Position numbers and translations under genes: made by a program. Source: Phormidesmis priestleyi BC1401 (lineage in GTDB: Bacteria > Cyanobacteriota > Cyanobacteriia > Leptolyngbyales > Leptolyngbyaceae). Taken from it: a stretch of 64,000 bases of DNA. Where the stretch lies: the NCBI RefSeq assembly GCF_001650195.1, contig NZ_LXYR01000004.1:120051-184050 (forward strand), given 5' to 3'. The first letter of the stretch is position 1, and each line of letters begins with the position of its first letter. Below the pieces are notes generated by a model. It was not told where the DNA came from and did not search any database. It saw only the letters and a list, made by a program, of their open reading frames with translations. Positions 54,906 to 64,000 of this stretch are shown in pieces.

Positions 54906-57215
54906 ATGACTGACGAACCAAACAAAAATCGGCAAATGGCTCCACGATCGCGCCGTTCTCAGAAAAATCGCAGATTTGCGAGCTTGCTGAACAATTTTCG
55001 GCTGCCGAGGTTGCAGGCACGTCTCGATGAAGCGGGCGGAAGGTTGAATGAAATTGGGCAAAGACTGCCGCCTCCGCTTAAAGCTCCTGTAGGGCGGCGA
55101 CTGCTCTGGGTAGGGATTTTGGTCGGCGGCTTTGGAGCCTTTAAGCTTGCAGCATGGCAGATCGATCGCAGCCTCCCCAACCCCGCTGATTTAGCAGTGT
55201 TTGCGCGTCCCGGCACTCTCACCATCAAGGCTTCAGACGGCAGTATCTTGCATCAGCTAGGACCTGCGACTCGTGAAAAGCTGACGATCGCCCAAATTCC
55301 CAAGCCGTTGATCCAAGCGTTTATTGCATCAGAAGATCGGCGTTTTTATGAGCACACGGGCGTTGACTATCAGGCAATCGTGCGTGCGATCGGACGCAAC
55401 TTAACCTCTGGCGGACTGATCGAAGGCGGCAGCACAATCACTCAGCAGTTGGCTCGTGTCGTGTTTCTTAACCAAGATCGGAGCATCGGGCGCAAAGTCA
55501 GAGAAGCCCTCCTCGCTCAGAAGCTGGAACGAGAAGTCGATAAGCAAACGCTTCTAGAACGATATTTGAATCTGGTTTATCTGGGTTCTAATGCTTATGG
55601 AGTCGGGGATGCGGCTTGGATTTATTTTAGTAAATCGGTCAATCAGCTAACCCTTTCAGAGTCTGCCACGATCGCCGGACTTCCTCCCGCTCCTAGCCTT
55701 TATTCCCCCATAGTCAGTTTACAAAAAGCACAAGAGCGCCGGAATGTCGTGCTAGACAAGATGGTTGAAGCAAAATACATTACCCAGACAGAAGCCGCGA
55801 CTGCCAAGGCTGAAGACCTGAAAATCAAACCCAGTTCGCCTAAAAAAATCGAGAGTGATTCCCCTTACTTCACTTATTATGTGCAGCAGCAGTTGCCCAA
55901 ATATGTCTCTAAACAGGCGCTTGAGGCAGGCGGAATCACGATCGAGACGACGCTAAACCCAAAGTTTCAAAAAGCGGCAGACAAAGCGATCAAAGATGCC
56001 ATTGAGGTCGATGGTGCCTCTCAGGGGTTTAAGCAAGCGGCAATGGTGGCGATTGATCCCCGAAATGGAGAAGTGCGGGCGATGGTTGGCGGCTACGATT
56101 TTTATAAAGAAAGTCAGTTTAATCGAGCAACTCAGGCACAGCGTCAACCGGGTTCAACCTTTAAGCCCTTTGTTTATACGACCGCGATCGCGGCTGGGTT
56201 TTCTCCCTATCGTTCTTATTTAGACGAGCGCTTCATGGTAGATGGCTATCAGCCTAAAAACTACAGCAATAAGTACAAAGGTTGGATCAACATTCGCGAT
56301 GCCCTGACCGCCTCGGTAAATGTGGTTGCAGTCAAAACGCTAATTGATGTCGGCTTTGATCCCGTCATCAAAACCGCCGAAAGTATGGGAATTCACTCAA
56401 AGTTGAATCCGACTTACTCAATGGCTCTGGGTGCCTATGAAGTCAATCTCTTAGAGTTAGTCAATTCTTATGGCACGCTGGCGGCTCAGGGTAAAGCGAT
56501 CGAGCCGCATGGCATTCGTCGGATCATCAACGCTAAAGGCAAAGTGCTGTATGACGCTGACTTTAAAAACAAGCAAGTCGTTGATCCAGACACAGCCGCC
56601 ATCATGACCTGGATGCTGCGAAGTGTTGTCTCTGATGGCACCGGGCGACCCGCTCAAATCGATCGACCCGTCGCAGGCAAAACAGGCACCTCTGAGAACG
56701 CGCGCGATTTATGGTTTGTGGGCTATATTCCTCAGCTAGTAGCGGGGGTCTGGCTGGGCAACGATGACAACAGCCCTACCTGGGGAAGCAGCGGCACCGC
56801 TGCCTATGCCTGGCACCAGTTTATGAAAGAATCAGTCGGGGGAATGCCCGTGCAGAAATTTCCACAGGTTCCTGGAAACTTGGACGATCGCAAGGGCACC
56901 ATCAAAGCTAATCCCGTAAAACCCAACCGCATTCGATCTCTCGGTGGCTCTGCCGATCCAGATGAGTCTCAGAGTGAGCGTCGTTATGATGCCCCTGCAG
57001 AAAGCAGCTACTCAGAGCCAAACGCAGGGCGATCGTATAAGCCAGCCCCGGCTGATCCACCCCCCGCAGAGCGTGCGCCTGAGCCAGCCCCTCGTGAAAA
57101 GGCTCCTCCTCCAGAGTCGGCGGCTCCTTCAGAACCCGCTCCCCGCAAAGAAGCTCCGGCTCCGGCTGATCCGGCTCCAGCTTCTTCAGATCCGCTGCCT
57201 CCGTCAGGGAACTGA
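54906..57215 (+). CDS. Class A penicillin-binding protein (PBP1A-type)
   Basis: 769 residues. A basic N-terminus precedes a membrane anchor, LLWVGILVGGFGAFKLAAW, near 66-84. The GT51 glycosyltransferase has EDRRFYEHTG with the catalytic Glu near 143 and GGSTITQQLAR near 175. The transpeptidase has SxxK as STFK near 417, SxN as SVN near 471, and KTGTSEN near 594. The last 110 residues are Pro/Ala/Glu-rich. It polymerises and crosslinks peptidoglycan. Confidence 0.95.
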   Translation: MTDEPNKNRQMAPRSRRSQKNRRFASLLNNFRLPRLQARLDEAGGRLNEIGQRLPPPLKAPVGRRLLWVGILVGGFGAFKLAAWQIDRSLPNPADLAVFARPGTLTIKASDGSILHQLGPATREKLTIAQIPKPLIQAFIASEDRRFYEHTGVDYQAIVRAIGRNLTSGGLIEGGSTITQQLARVVFLNQDRSIGRKVREALLAQKLEREVDKQTLLERYLNLVYLGSNAYGVGDAAWIYFSKSVNQLTLSESATIAGLPPAPSLYSPIVSLQKAQERRNVVLDKMVEAKYITQTEAATAKAEDLKIKPSSPKKIESDSPYFTYYVQQQLPKYVSKQALEAGGITIETTLNPKFQKAADKAIKDAIEVDGASQGFKQAAMVAIDPRNGEVRAMVGGYDFYKESQFNRATQAQRQPGSTFKPFVYTTAIAAGFSPYRSYLDERFMVDGYQPKNYSNKYKGWINIRDALTASVNVVAVKTLIDVGFDPVIKTAESMGIHSKLNPTYSMALGAYEVNLLELVNSYGTLAAQGKAIEPHGIRRIINAKGKVLYDADFKNKQVVDPDTAAIMTWMLRSVVSDGTGRPAQIDRPVAGKTGTSENARDLWFVGYIPQLVAGVWLGNDDNSPTWGSSGTAAYAWHQFMKESVGGMPVQKFPQVPGNLDDRKGTIKANPVKPNRIRSLGGSADPDESQSERRYDAPAESSYSEPNAGRSYKPAPADPPPAERAPEPAPREKAPPPESAAPSEPAPRKEAPAPADPAPASSDPLPPSGN

Positions 57216-57307
57216 GGAATAGAAAAGAGGATCAAACCTGTGGTGGATGCAGTGTGATACTGACTCTACTATCCTGACCCTAGTAAAATATTTGAGGAAA
57301 TGTAATC

Positions 57308-57511
57308 ATGAATTTTCTTATGGATGTGTCTAGCTACGGCGGTATGAATTTTCCAGTGTCTGCCGCGGTGGTTTATGTCGTTGGGTTTATTGCAGCCGTT
57401 ACCTTTGGTTCACTTGCCTGGTATAACTCTAAGCGTCCAGTGGGTTGGGAAAACAAAGAGCGTCCTGATGTTGTGCCAGAAGTTAAAAAAGAAGAAACGC
57501 CTGGGTTGTAA
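57308..57511 (+). CDS. psb34: Photosystem II assembly protein Psb34
   Basis: 67 residues. A short N-terminus (MNFLMDVSSYGGMNFPVSAA), then one membrane segment VVYVVGFIAAVTFGSLAWY, and a cytoplasmic tail SKRPVGWENKERPDVVPE. This matches Psb34, which binds a photosystem II assembly intermediate near CP47. A downstream ATG at 57344 is possible, but the given start is likelier by length. Confidence 0.85.
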   Translation: MNFLMDVSSYGGMNFPVSAAVVYVVGFIAAVTFGSLAWYNSKRPVGWENKERPDVVPEVKKEETPGL

Positions 57512-57525
57512 GACGACTTGGGGTT

Positions 57526-57936
57526 TTAAAATTCGGCTAGCCAACGCTGATAGAGTTTGCGAATTATAGACAAAGTTTTGCTGTAGAAAGGCTCTGACGC
57601 GTCGGTCGAGTCGATCAACTGCAACCTTGAGAGCAGTTTGGCTTCTTCGTTTGCCACCGTCCCATCGCTGTAAATCAAAGCGCTAATGGACTCGATTAGA
57701 GTTTGGCAAGTTTCTGAGGTGGGACGATCGCCTAAATAATCTCGCAGCCACTGATAGCATTCTTCTGGCTTCACGGCTCGAAGTTCATGTAAAAGTGGCT
57801 GAATCTCAAGATCGTCCGCTACACCTTTTTCCTTAGCAACCTGATGGAGATGTCGTCGCTCTTCGGGCTGGATATCGCCGTCTAGCCAAGCGACTCCGAT
57901 TAAGATTTTGACGAGAGTCTTAATGTCAGTTGTCAT
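57526..57936 (-). CDS. TerB-like domain protein
   Basis: 136 residues, mainly helical. KILIGVAWLDGDIQPEERRH has the metal-binding-like DGDIQPEE turn, repeated later as ALIYSDGTVANEEAKLLSRL. These are the two TerB-type EF-hand-like loops. Family members occur with tellurite resistance and stress proteins; a direct tellurite role is not implied. It lies 20 bases from rsmB's stop-side and on the same strand, downstream of it. Confidence 0.88.
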   Translation of the reverse strand: MTTDIKTLVKILIGVAWLDGDIQPEERRHLHQVAKEKGVADDLEIQPLLHELRAVKPEECYQWLRDYLGDRPTSETCQTLIESISALIYSDGTVANEEAKLLSRLQLIDSTDASEPFYSKTLSIIRKLYQRWLAEF

Positions 57937-57955
57937 AGGTTATTTCTCCTCTGCC

Positions 57956-59296
57956 CTACACTCGCTTTAGTCTTGTCATAAAAAATCCATCCATGCTCTG
58001 CTGATGAGGCAGCACTTTTGCCCACCCTTCAGGGTGCAAAAATGGAGCGATCGCTGATTCAGACGCTGGACGATCGACGCTCCAATCAGAATTTTTGCTC
58101 AAAAAGTCTTGAATCACAAACTCATTTTCGGCAGGATGTAGGGTGCAGGTTGCGTAAACTAAGATGCCGTTTGGCTTAACCCAAGATGCGGTGTGATTGA
58201 GAATTTCTCGCTGAAGCTGAGAGAGTTCTTGAACGGTTTCGGGAGTCTGTCGCCATCGGGCATCGGCATGACGATTCAGGGTTCCTAACCCAGAGCAAGG
58301 GGCATCAATGAGGACTCGATCGCACTGCCCAACAAACTGCGGCAGTTCTCGACTGTCTCCAATGTAAATCTGAATCGATTTTAAGTTCAAGCGATCGACA
58401 TTCTGCTGGAGGCGTTTTAGACGAGACGGAGTGCGATCGCACGCCCAGACCGTCCCGCTATCAGCCATCAATTCTGCGAGGTGCATCGTTTTTCCTCCCG
58501 GAGCGGCGCAGGCATCAGCGATAGTTTCGCCCGACTGCGGATCGACGAGGTAGCCAACCAGTTGAGCGCTGCTGTCCTGAACAATCCACCACCCTTCTTG
58601 AAACCCTGGTAATTTTTGAATAGCGCCTGAGCCTTGGGGCAGTCTCAACGCTTGGGGCAAATGAGGAACTCTTTGGACTTGAATGCCCGCAGACTGCATC
58701 GCGGCTTCGACTTGAGCAAGCGACGATCGGAGAGTGTTCACCCGCAAATCAATGTGTGGCGGCTGATTCATATATTCGCAGAGCCGTTCAGTTTCTGCGA
58801 TACCAAACTGATCCAACCACACTTGCACAATCCAATCTGGGAAACTGTGCAGAACTCCCAATCGCTCGATCGGATTGTCAGGGAGTTGTAAGGGATCGCT
58901 TGGCGACGCTTCGGACGATCGAATGTATTGCCGCAATAATCCATTTACAAATCCGGTTAAGCCAGAGAATCCGTTTTGCTTGGCTAATTCGACGGTTGTA
59001 TTGACCGCTGCTGATGGCGGGATTTGATTCAAATAACGCAGTTGATATAACCCCAACTGTAAAATGGTTCGTAGATCTGGGGGCTGCTGAGTTTTTTTGG
59101 TTGCAAGCTGGTCAATCAGGGCATCGAGCGTGCGTCGTCGTCTCACACAGCCATAGACTAACTCGGTCAGCAGGCGACGATCGGCGGCACTCAATTCGGT
59201 CTGATGCAGCACTTTATCAACGGCGACATCTGCAAAAGCGCCTTTTTTGACCGTGCGGAGGGCAAGGAATGCGAGTTGGCGAGAGTTTTGGGTCAA
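57956..59296 (-). CDS. rsmB: 16S rRNA (cytosine(967)-C(5))-methyltransferase RsmB
   Basis: 446 residues. An N-terminal NusB-like RNA-binding domain (LTELVYGCVRRRRTLDALID) is followed by a Rossmann methyltransferase. SAM motif is ADACAAPGGKTMHLAELM near 260. Cys residues for C5 methylation are in IDAPCSGLGTLNRHAD near 330 and LVYATCTLHPAENEF near 385. It methylates C967 of 16S rRNA. It precedes the TerB gene by 19 bases and may share its transcript. Confidence 0.95.
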   Translation of the reverse strand: MTQNSRQLAFLALRTVKKGAFADVAVDKVLHQTELSAADRRLLTELVYGCVRRRRTLDALIDQLATKKTQQPPDLRTILQLGLYQLRYLNQIPPSAAVNTTVELAKQNGFSGLTGFVNGLLRQYIRSSEASPSDPLQLPDNPIERLGVLHSFPDWIVQVWLDQFGIAETERLCEYMNQPPHIDLRVNTLRSSLAQVEAAMQSAGIQVQRVPHLPQALRLPQGSGAIQKLPGFQEGWWIVQDSSAQLVGYLVDPQSGETIADACAAPGGKTMHLAELMADSGTVWACDRTPSRLKRLQQNVDRLNLKSIQIYIGDSRELPQFVGQCDRVLIDAPCSGLGTLNRHADARWRQTPETVQELSQLQREILNHTASWVKPNGILVYATCTLHPAENEFVIQDFLSKNSDWSVDRPASESAIAPFLHPEGWAKVLPHQQSMDGFFMTRLKRV

Positions 59297-59452
59297 GAGA
59301 GCGATGTCCTAAAATTGCCATATTCAGAATAGCAACCGAAACGAAGCTTCGAGAAATTGTCAGCTAAATCAATGTTGCTTCGCGTAAGCTGACCCACTCC
59401 CAATCGTCAACCTATTTAAACAAGACTCAACCTTTTAAAAGATTGACTACCT

Positions 59453-61420
59453 TCACCGTCCCAAGATCCGCTTCCAAGCCTCAATCTGAAGCTGTGCCTC
59501 TGCATATGCCTGCGTGCGAGGCGGAATCTTTTGAGCCGTCACGATCGCGCCTGCTAGATCGGTGTCTGCTTGACTAATCGCTGCCTGCAAAATCTGCTGA
59601 CTCCACTGCCCGATCGCCTGATCTGCTTCAACCCTTTGCGGACTTGAACCCGGCACCCTACCCGCCAATTGAATCGCCTCGGCTAGAGAATCAGGCGTGC
59701 CGCTATTTGCCGCAGTTCGAGCTTGTTCAAGCCCTTGCTCGGCTTGCTGTCGTCTCTGCCAGGTTTGCACCTTTGATTGAGCATCGCCATAGAGTGCGCT
59801 GCTAGAGCCGATGCCTTGAGCCGCCGCGATCGCGCCTGATAAATCGCCCGATTCGGCTAAACGGTCGGCTTGATTCAAAGTCGGCTCGTCTTGAAGTTGA
59901 GCTAACTGTCGATTCCACTGCCCAATTCGTTTCTGCGCTTCTTTATAGAGGGCACGTTCTGGAGTGATCTGTCGTGCCTGATCCATTGCGGTTTGCAGAT
60001 TGGCAACATCGCCTCGGCTCGCAAGCTGATCGGCTTGGTCGAGCAGCGGACGATCTTGCTGAGTTTGTATCTGTCCACTCAGTTCGTTAGCGAGTTTTTG
60101 CGCTTCTTGAGACCGAGGATTATCAGATGGGACAAGAGATGCTTGCGCGATCGCGGCTTGCAGATCTTCAGGTTTACCTGATCGAGCAAGCTGACGGGCT
60201 TTTTCTAACTGAGCAATATCGCCCTTCTCAGACTGCCAGCGGCTGAGGAACGTTTGAGCTTTTGCATAAAGCGGGCGACCCAGCTCTACTTTTTGAATTT
60301 GAGCGATCGCGGATTCGATATCGGCGACGGTTCCGCCCCAGGATCTTGCCTGAGCACGGGCAATCACATCAAAATCTTCGACTTCGCGCTGCAAGTTGGC
60401 GATCGGCGGAATTTTAGCGAGGATATCCAACGCTCCCTGCAAGTCTCGTCGATTCAGGGTATTTTGTGCCAGATCAAACATTTTTTGTCCAATCTGGGCG
60501 ATCGTGTCTTGAGCGTCTTGATAGACATAGCTCTTATCGTCTACGTTCGACGCAAGTTTGATTGCCTCTAACAGGTTGGAAATGCCGCCTCGATCGGCTA
60601 AATCTTTTGCCTTGGCAATCTTGCTGATGTCGGCGCGAGTCAGGGTGATTTTGTCAGTCAGTTCTTGATATTTTGTCGTTTGCCAGAAGGTATTGTTGAT
60701 CGACAGCAACCGAGCCGCGTCTGACGATGCTTTACGCCAGTTTTGATCGCGCAGGGCATCTTCGACCCGTCGATAAATCGCTTCGGCATCTGACCAGATT
60801 TTTTGCCAACGGTTGATGCGCCCTTCGACTTCGCCATAGATGTTGGCACGTTTGGGAACTTTGCGCGCCATATCGATCGCGTCACTCAACTTTCCGGCGT
60901 TAAAGGCATCGTCTCCTAGCTGCAAAATCTCGCTTGACCACTGCTCAATTAGTCGCGATGCCTCCTGGTGGAGAGGGTGATCGTCTGGCAAGCTGTTTAA
61001 GAGCTGAATCGCCTCTAGCAAATCATTGACGGTTTGCTTGTTAGCAGCAAGTTGGGCACAGTGCATTCGGAGTGACGCAGATGCCAACGGCCAAAAAATA
61101 GCCGGACAGTTGGGCACAGCAGGCAGCTTAAAGAGAAACCCGATCGCCAGAAGGGTGATTCCCCCTGTCATCGCTAGTCCCAACCCGGCAGCGAGCCGCC
61201 AATCAGTCAAGACGCGCCCCACCCGTTTTTGCAGATGTGCCCTTGAAGTTTGAGGCTCAGGAGACAGATCAGAAGCATGGGATTGAGTCGCCCCGATCTC
61301 TTCTGGAGGCTGACTCGATTGCCGCAGAGACGATGACTCTGTAGAGGATAAGCCGAACGGTTTTCCTCGTTTTTGCGATTTAGGAAGCCGCCGATCTGGA
61401 ATGCCACGGTCTCTAGTCAT
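59453..61420 (-). CDS. Large repeat-containing single-pass membrane protein
   Basis: 655 residues. A polar, Ser/Arg-rich N-terminus of about 75 residues precedes one membrane segment, LAAGLGLAMTGGITLLAIGF, at about 77-97. The rest (about 540 residues) is helical and made of repeating units of 40-60 residues. These share blocks such as ADQLASRGDVANLQTAMDQA, ADRLAESGDLSGAIAAAQGI and YKEAQKRIGQWNRQL. The pattern resembles TPR-like alpha-solenoids. I know no function; a scaffold in the periplasm or lumen fits. It is flanked by rsmB and fabG, both unrelated. Confidence 0.82.
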   Translation of the reverse strand: MTRDRGIPDRRLPKSQKRGKPFGLSSTESSSLRQSSQPPEEIGATQSHASDLSPEPQTSRAHLQKRVGRVLTDWRLAAGLGLAMTGGITLLAIGFLFKLPAVPNCPAIFWPLASASLRMHCAQLAANKQTVNDLLEAIQLLNSLPDDHPLHQEASRLIEQWSSEILQLGDDAFNAGKLSDAIDMARKVPKRANIYGEVEGRINRWQKIWSDAEAIYRRVEDALRDQNWRKASSDAARLLSINNTFWQTTKYQELTDKITLTRADISKIAKAKDLADRGGISNLLEAIKLASNVDDKSYVYQDAQDTIAQIGQKMFDLAQNTLNRRDLQGALDILAKIPPIANLQREVEDFDVIARAQARSWGGTVADIESAIAQIQKVELGRPLYAKAQTFLSRWQSEKGDIAQLEKARQLARSGKPEDLQAAIAQASLVPSDNPRSQEAQKLANELSGQIQTQQDRPLLDQADQLASRGDVANLQTAMDQARQITPERALYKEAQKRIGQWNRQLAQLQDEPTLNQADRLAESGDLSGAIAAAQGIGSSSALYGDAQSKVQTWQRRQQAEQGLEQARTAANSGTPDSLAEAIQLAGRVPGSSPQRVEADQAIGQWSQQILQAAISQADTDLAGAIVTAQKIPPRTQAYAEAQLQIEAWKRILGR

Positions 61421-61573
61421 AGAATCTTGGTAAGAACAGCGCGATCGCTTGAGTTTTTTTTGACCATAGACAAGACAATAGATGCAATCCTACTCTTCAT
61501 CTCGCAAAAAACCAACTTCTCGATCGAGATTGAGTGGTTTGAGTTGTCAAAATTTGACTCTTTGCAATTTTAA

Positions 61574-62416
<843 letters not shown>

Positions 62417-63535
62417 TTAGATGGCTAATCGTAACTGCTTGGCTTCACGCTCCAAGAGAGGTCGTGGCGTGATTACTTCAGGATTGCTGAGAAAATCTTG
62501 AACAACTTCCGCCACGACTTGTGCCAAGTCGCAGGGAACAGCATTGCCTATTTGCCTATAGATCGAGCTTTGTCCGCCTATAAACTGATAGTCGTGTGGA
62601 AAGGTCTGTATTCTAAGCGCCTCATCAATCGTCAATCGTCTAAGTCTTTTAGGTGCGGCATCTAAAGATAGTGGTTCTCCCCCTTTCATCAGGTATGAGT
62701 GATACCATTCAACCCAGCTATCTTGACCAAAATAGCAATGCTCTTCATCAATAATTGGCGTTTTATTCCCACCCATAGAAGCGTGGAGAGCGCATGAATA
62801 TCCAGCAGGATTCAGTGGTCTCCCCTGACCGTTAAACATCATGCCTGCATAGGGCGATCGTCGCATTACTGGCTTTGCGGCTGTAGTAACTTTTGCATTG
62901 CATACTCGCTGATTATTCTTAGAACCTGCGAAACCTAGAGGTGAAACAATATCTCTAACGGTCGGCGCTGGCTTTTTATATCGATCAAACCGTGCCTCTA
63001 AGTTACTGATGTCTTCAATATCTCTAAACCCAATCAGAAACATGCGCTCTCGGGATTGTGGTACACCGAAATCAGATGAATTAAGTATTATCAGCTTGTA
63101 TGTATATCCCAATTGGCTGGCAAAACGGAAAAGCTTTTGGCGAATCTCAGCCCATTTATCAAGAACTGCTAATGCCTTAACATTCTCACAAATAAAAGCC
63201 CGAGGCTTTGTAAGCTCTACAGCTTTCATGAAGACCCATAATAATTTGCTACGTGGATCGTCGGGATTCATCTTTCCAGCTACAGAAAACCCCTGGCAGG
63301 GCGGACCACCAAAAACGAGATCGACTCCCTCAAACTGACGTATATCAGGTAAGTTTTGATTAATGTCACCGCACTTGATAATCCCTTCTGAGTGGTTTGC
63401 CTCATATGTGAGACAAGCATCTCTATCGATGTCACTGGCACTAACAACCTCAACTCCTGCTCGGGTGAATCCAATATCCATACCTCCTGCGCCGGAGAAA
63501 AGTGAGAGTCCTGATAAATGCATTCTGTTCTTCAT
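62417..63535 (-). CDS. DNA (cytosine-5-)-methyltransferase
   Basis: 372 residues, a C5 methyltransferase with motifs in order: I LSLFSGAGGMDIGFTRAG near 9-26, IV GGPPCQGFSVAG with the catalytic Cys near 77, VI ICENVKAL near 118, VIII QSRERMFLIGFR near 160, and IX-X RRLTIDEALRIQTFPHDY then IYRQIGNAVP. The target-recognition region lies between about 200 and 290. The target sequence cannot be read. Lower GC than fabG next door suggests transfer. It is divergent from an XRE regulator across 46 bases, the layout of a controlled restriction-modification system. Confidence 0.95.
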   Translation of the reverse strand: MKNRMHLSGLSLFSGAGGMDIGFTRAGVEVVSASDIDRDACLTYEANHSEGIIKCGDINQNLPDIRQFEGVDLVFGGPPCQGFSVAGKMNPDDPRSKLLWVFMKAVELTKPRAFICENVKALAVLDKWAEIRQKLFRFASQLGYTYKLIILNSSDFGVPQSRERMFLIGFRDIEDISNLEARFDRYKKPAPTVRDIVSPLGFAGSKNNQRVCNAKVTTAAKPVMRRSPYAGMMFNGQGRPLNPAGYSCALHASMGGNKTPIIDEEHCYFGQDSWVEWYHSYLMKGGEPLSLDAAPKRLRRLTIDEALRIQTFPHDYQFIGGQSSIYRQIGNAVPCDLAQVVAEVVQDFLSNPEVITPRPLLEREAKQLRLAI

Positions 63536-63581
63536 GTATGCGATTTTGGCATATTTCCCTTTTCAAATCAAGATCTGAATT

Positions 63582-63842
63582 ATGGAAAGTCAAAAGCAAT
63601 CTATCTCAAGTATTCATGATCCTGAGTACCATAAGATTGTTGATGCTCTTATTTCCATAAGAGAAAAATCAAGACTCTCTCAGAAAGCAATTGCCTGGGA
63701 GATTGGTTTGACGCAACCTGACGTTTCCAAAATAGAACGTCGGGAACGCCGCATCGACATTCTAGAAGCATTACGATGGGTTCGGGCTACAGGTGCTGAC
63801 CCTACTGAGTTTTTTGCCCAGTTTGCTAATTCAGAGAGTTGA
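63582..63842 (+). CDS. XRE-type helix-turn-helix regulator
   Basis: 86 residues. The helix-turn-helix reads LISIREKSRLSQKAIAWEIG then LTQPDVSKIERRERRIDI, a classic XRE (Cro/C1) domain. The rest is a short helical tail (VRATGADPTEFFAQFANSE). Its place beside a C5 methyltransferase suggests a controller protein, but solitary XRE genes near methyltransferases also exist. It is followed two bases later by a truncated gene. Confidence 0.88.
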   Translation: MESQKQSISSIHDPEYHKIVDALISIREKSRLSQKAIAWEIGLTQPDVSKIERRERRIDILEALRWVRATGADPTEFFAQFANSES

Positions 63843-63844
63843 GC

Positions 63845-63922
63845 ATGACCCTTTCCAGACCAACCGTCGATCAGAGAGCTGCTGAGCAAGTTTTCCGGGA
63901 AGCTATAGCCGTTGCCAGTTAG
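63845..63922 (+). pseudogene. Truncated gene after the XRE regulator, possible restriction enzyme remnant
   Basis: An ATG two bases after the regulator stop opens a frame of 25 codons (MTLSRPTVDQRAAEQVFREA...) that stops at TAG just before an IS630-type transposase start. The tight spacing suggests it was the next gene of the operon. A cognate restriction endonuclease cut by an insertion is a reasonable reading, but the visible part is too short to prove it. Confidence 0.4.
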
Positions 63923-64000
63923 GTTAGGACATACTATAGAAGTTGAGACCCTCAAATGAGCGATGCCAGCCCCCTACAGCGATGACCTCCGACAAAAAGT
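63920..64000 (+). mobile_element. Left end of an IS630-type insertion sequence (partial)
   Basis: The last 80 bases contain the likely left end of an insertion sequence with its transposase start. The boundary is approximate, since the terminal inverted repeat cannot be confirmed without the other end. IS630 elements insert at TA. Confidence 0.45.
63963..64000 (+). CDS. IS630 family transposase, N-terminus only
   Basis: The ATG at 63963 begins MPAPYSDDLRQKV, the typical N-terminus of cyanobacterial IS630 transposases (MPAPYSxDLRxK), which leads into a helix-turn-helix. The gene runs off the window's right edge. Another ATG at 63956 is in a different frame. Confidence 0.7.
   Translation, partial: MPAPYSDDLRQK

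Overview
The window is cyanobacterial chromosome. The evidence is gene content: chlD and chlG for chlorophyll synthesis, psb34, petP, an HHL1-like photosystem II protein, a rubisco activase with an RbcS-like tail, sigF, a Get3d-type ATPase and ftsQ-ftsZ. The octamer GCGATCGC (HIP1), frequent in many cyanobacterial genomes, also recurs throughout. Gene content suggests a Leptolyngbya- or Nostoc-like filamentous lineage, but the species cannot be fixed from this sequence.

Layout. 1-13.5 kb is mixed accessory and housekeeping: an AT-rich partial gene, a short-chain dehydrogenase, an SbcD-like nuclease, and a leftward two-gene unit (Hsp70-like coiled-coil ATPase, then a RapA/SNF2-type helicase). 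DUF4168, GH10-like, Uma2 and small hypothetical genes follow. 13.5-24.5 kb holds sigF, chlD, a GIY-YIG protein, HHL1, a DUF2325 protein, an aldo/keto reductase, a NarL-type regulator and ftsQ. 24.6-31.4 kb has ftsZ, moeA, a MazF/PemK toxin pair, rpmG-rpsR-RNase R and an FHA protein. 31.9-35.9 kb is the fatty acid and phospholipid run plsX-fabH-fabD-plsC plus DUF2288. 36-49 kb has YdcF, a TPR protein, thyX, two separate ExbB-ExbD pairs, a deoxyhypusine-synthase-like gene, cobO, a large FG-GAP/CARDB protein, an amidase and a DUF2993 protein. 49-62.4 kb has rca, hisF, petP, a Get3d-type ATPase, chlG, a class A penicillin-binding protein, psb34, TerB, rsmB, a repeat-rich membrane protein and fabG. 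The right edge (62.4-64 kb) is a restriction-modification-like cluster: a C5 cytosine methyltransferase divergent from an XRE regulator. The gene after the regulator stops after 25 codons, just before the start of an IS630-type transposase.

Most interesting points. The Hsp70-like gene joins a predicted membrane hairpin, five tandem coiled-coil repeats and an actin/Hsp70-fold ATPase, and sits directly upstream of a RapA-like translocase. I know no named system with this pair, and a conflict (defence) or nucleic-acid remodelling role is inference. A family of non-coding palindromic elements (four long copies and one minimal hairpin) lies between genes. Several intrinsic terminators separate convergent genes. 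I found no rRNA, tRNA or CRISPR array.
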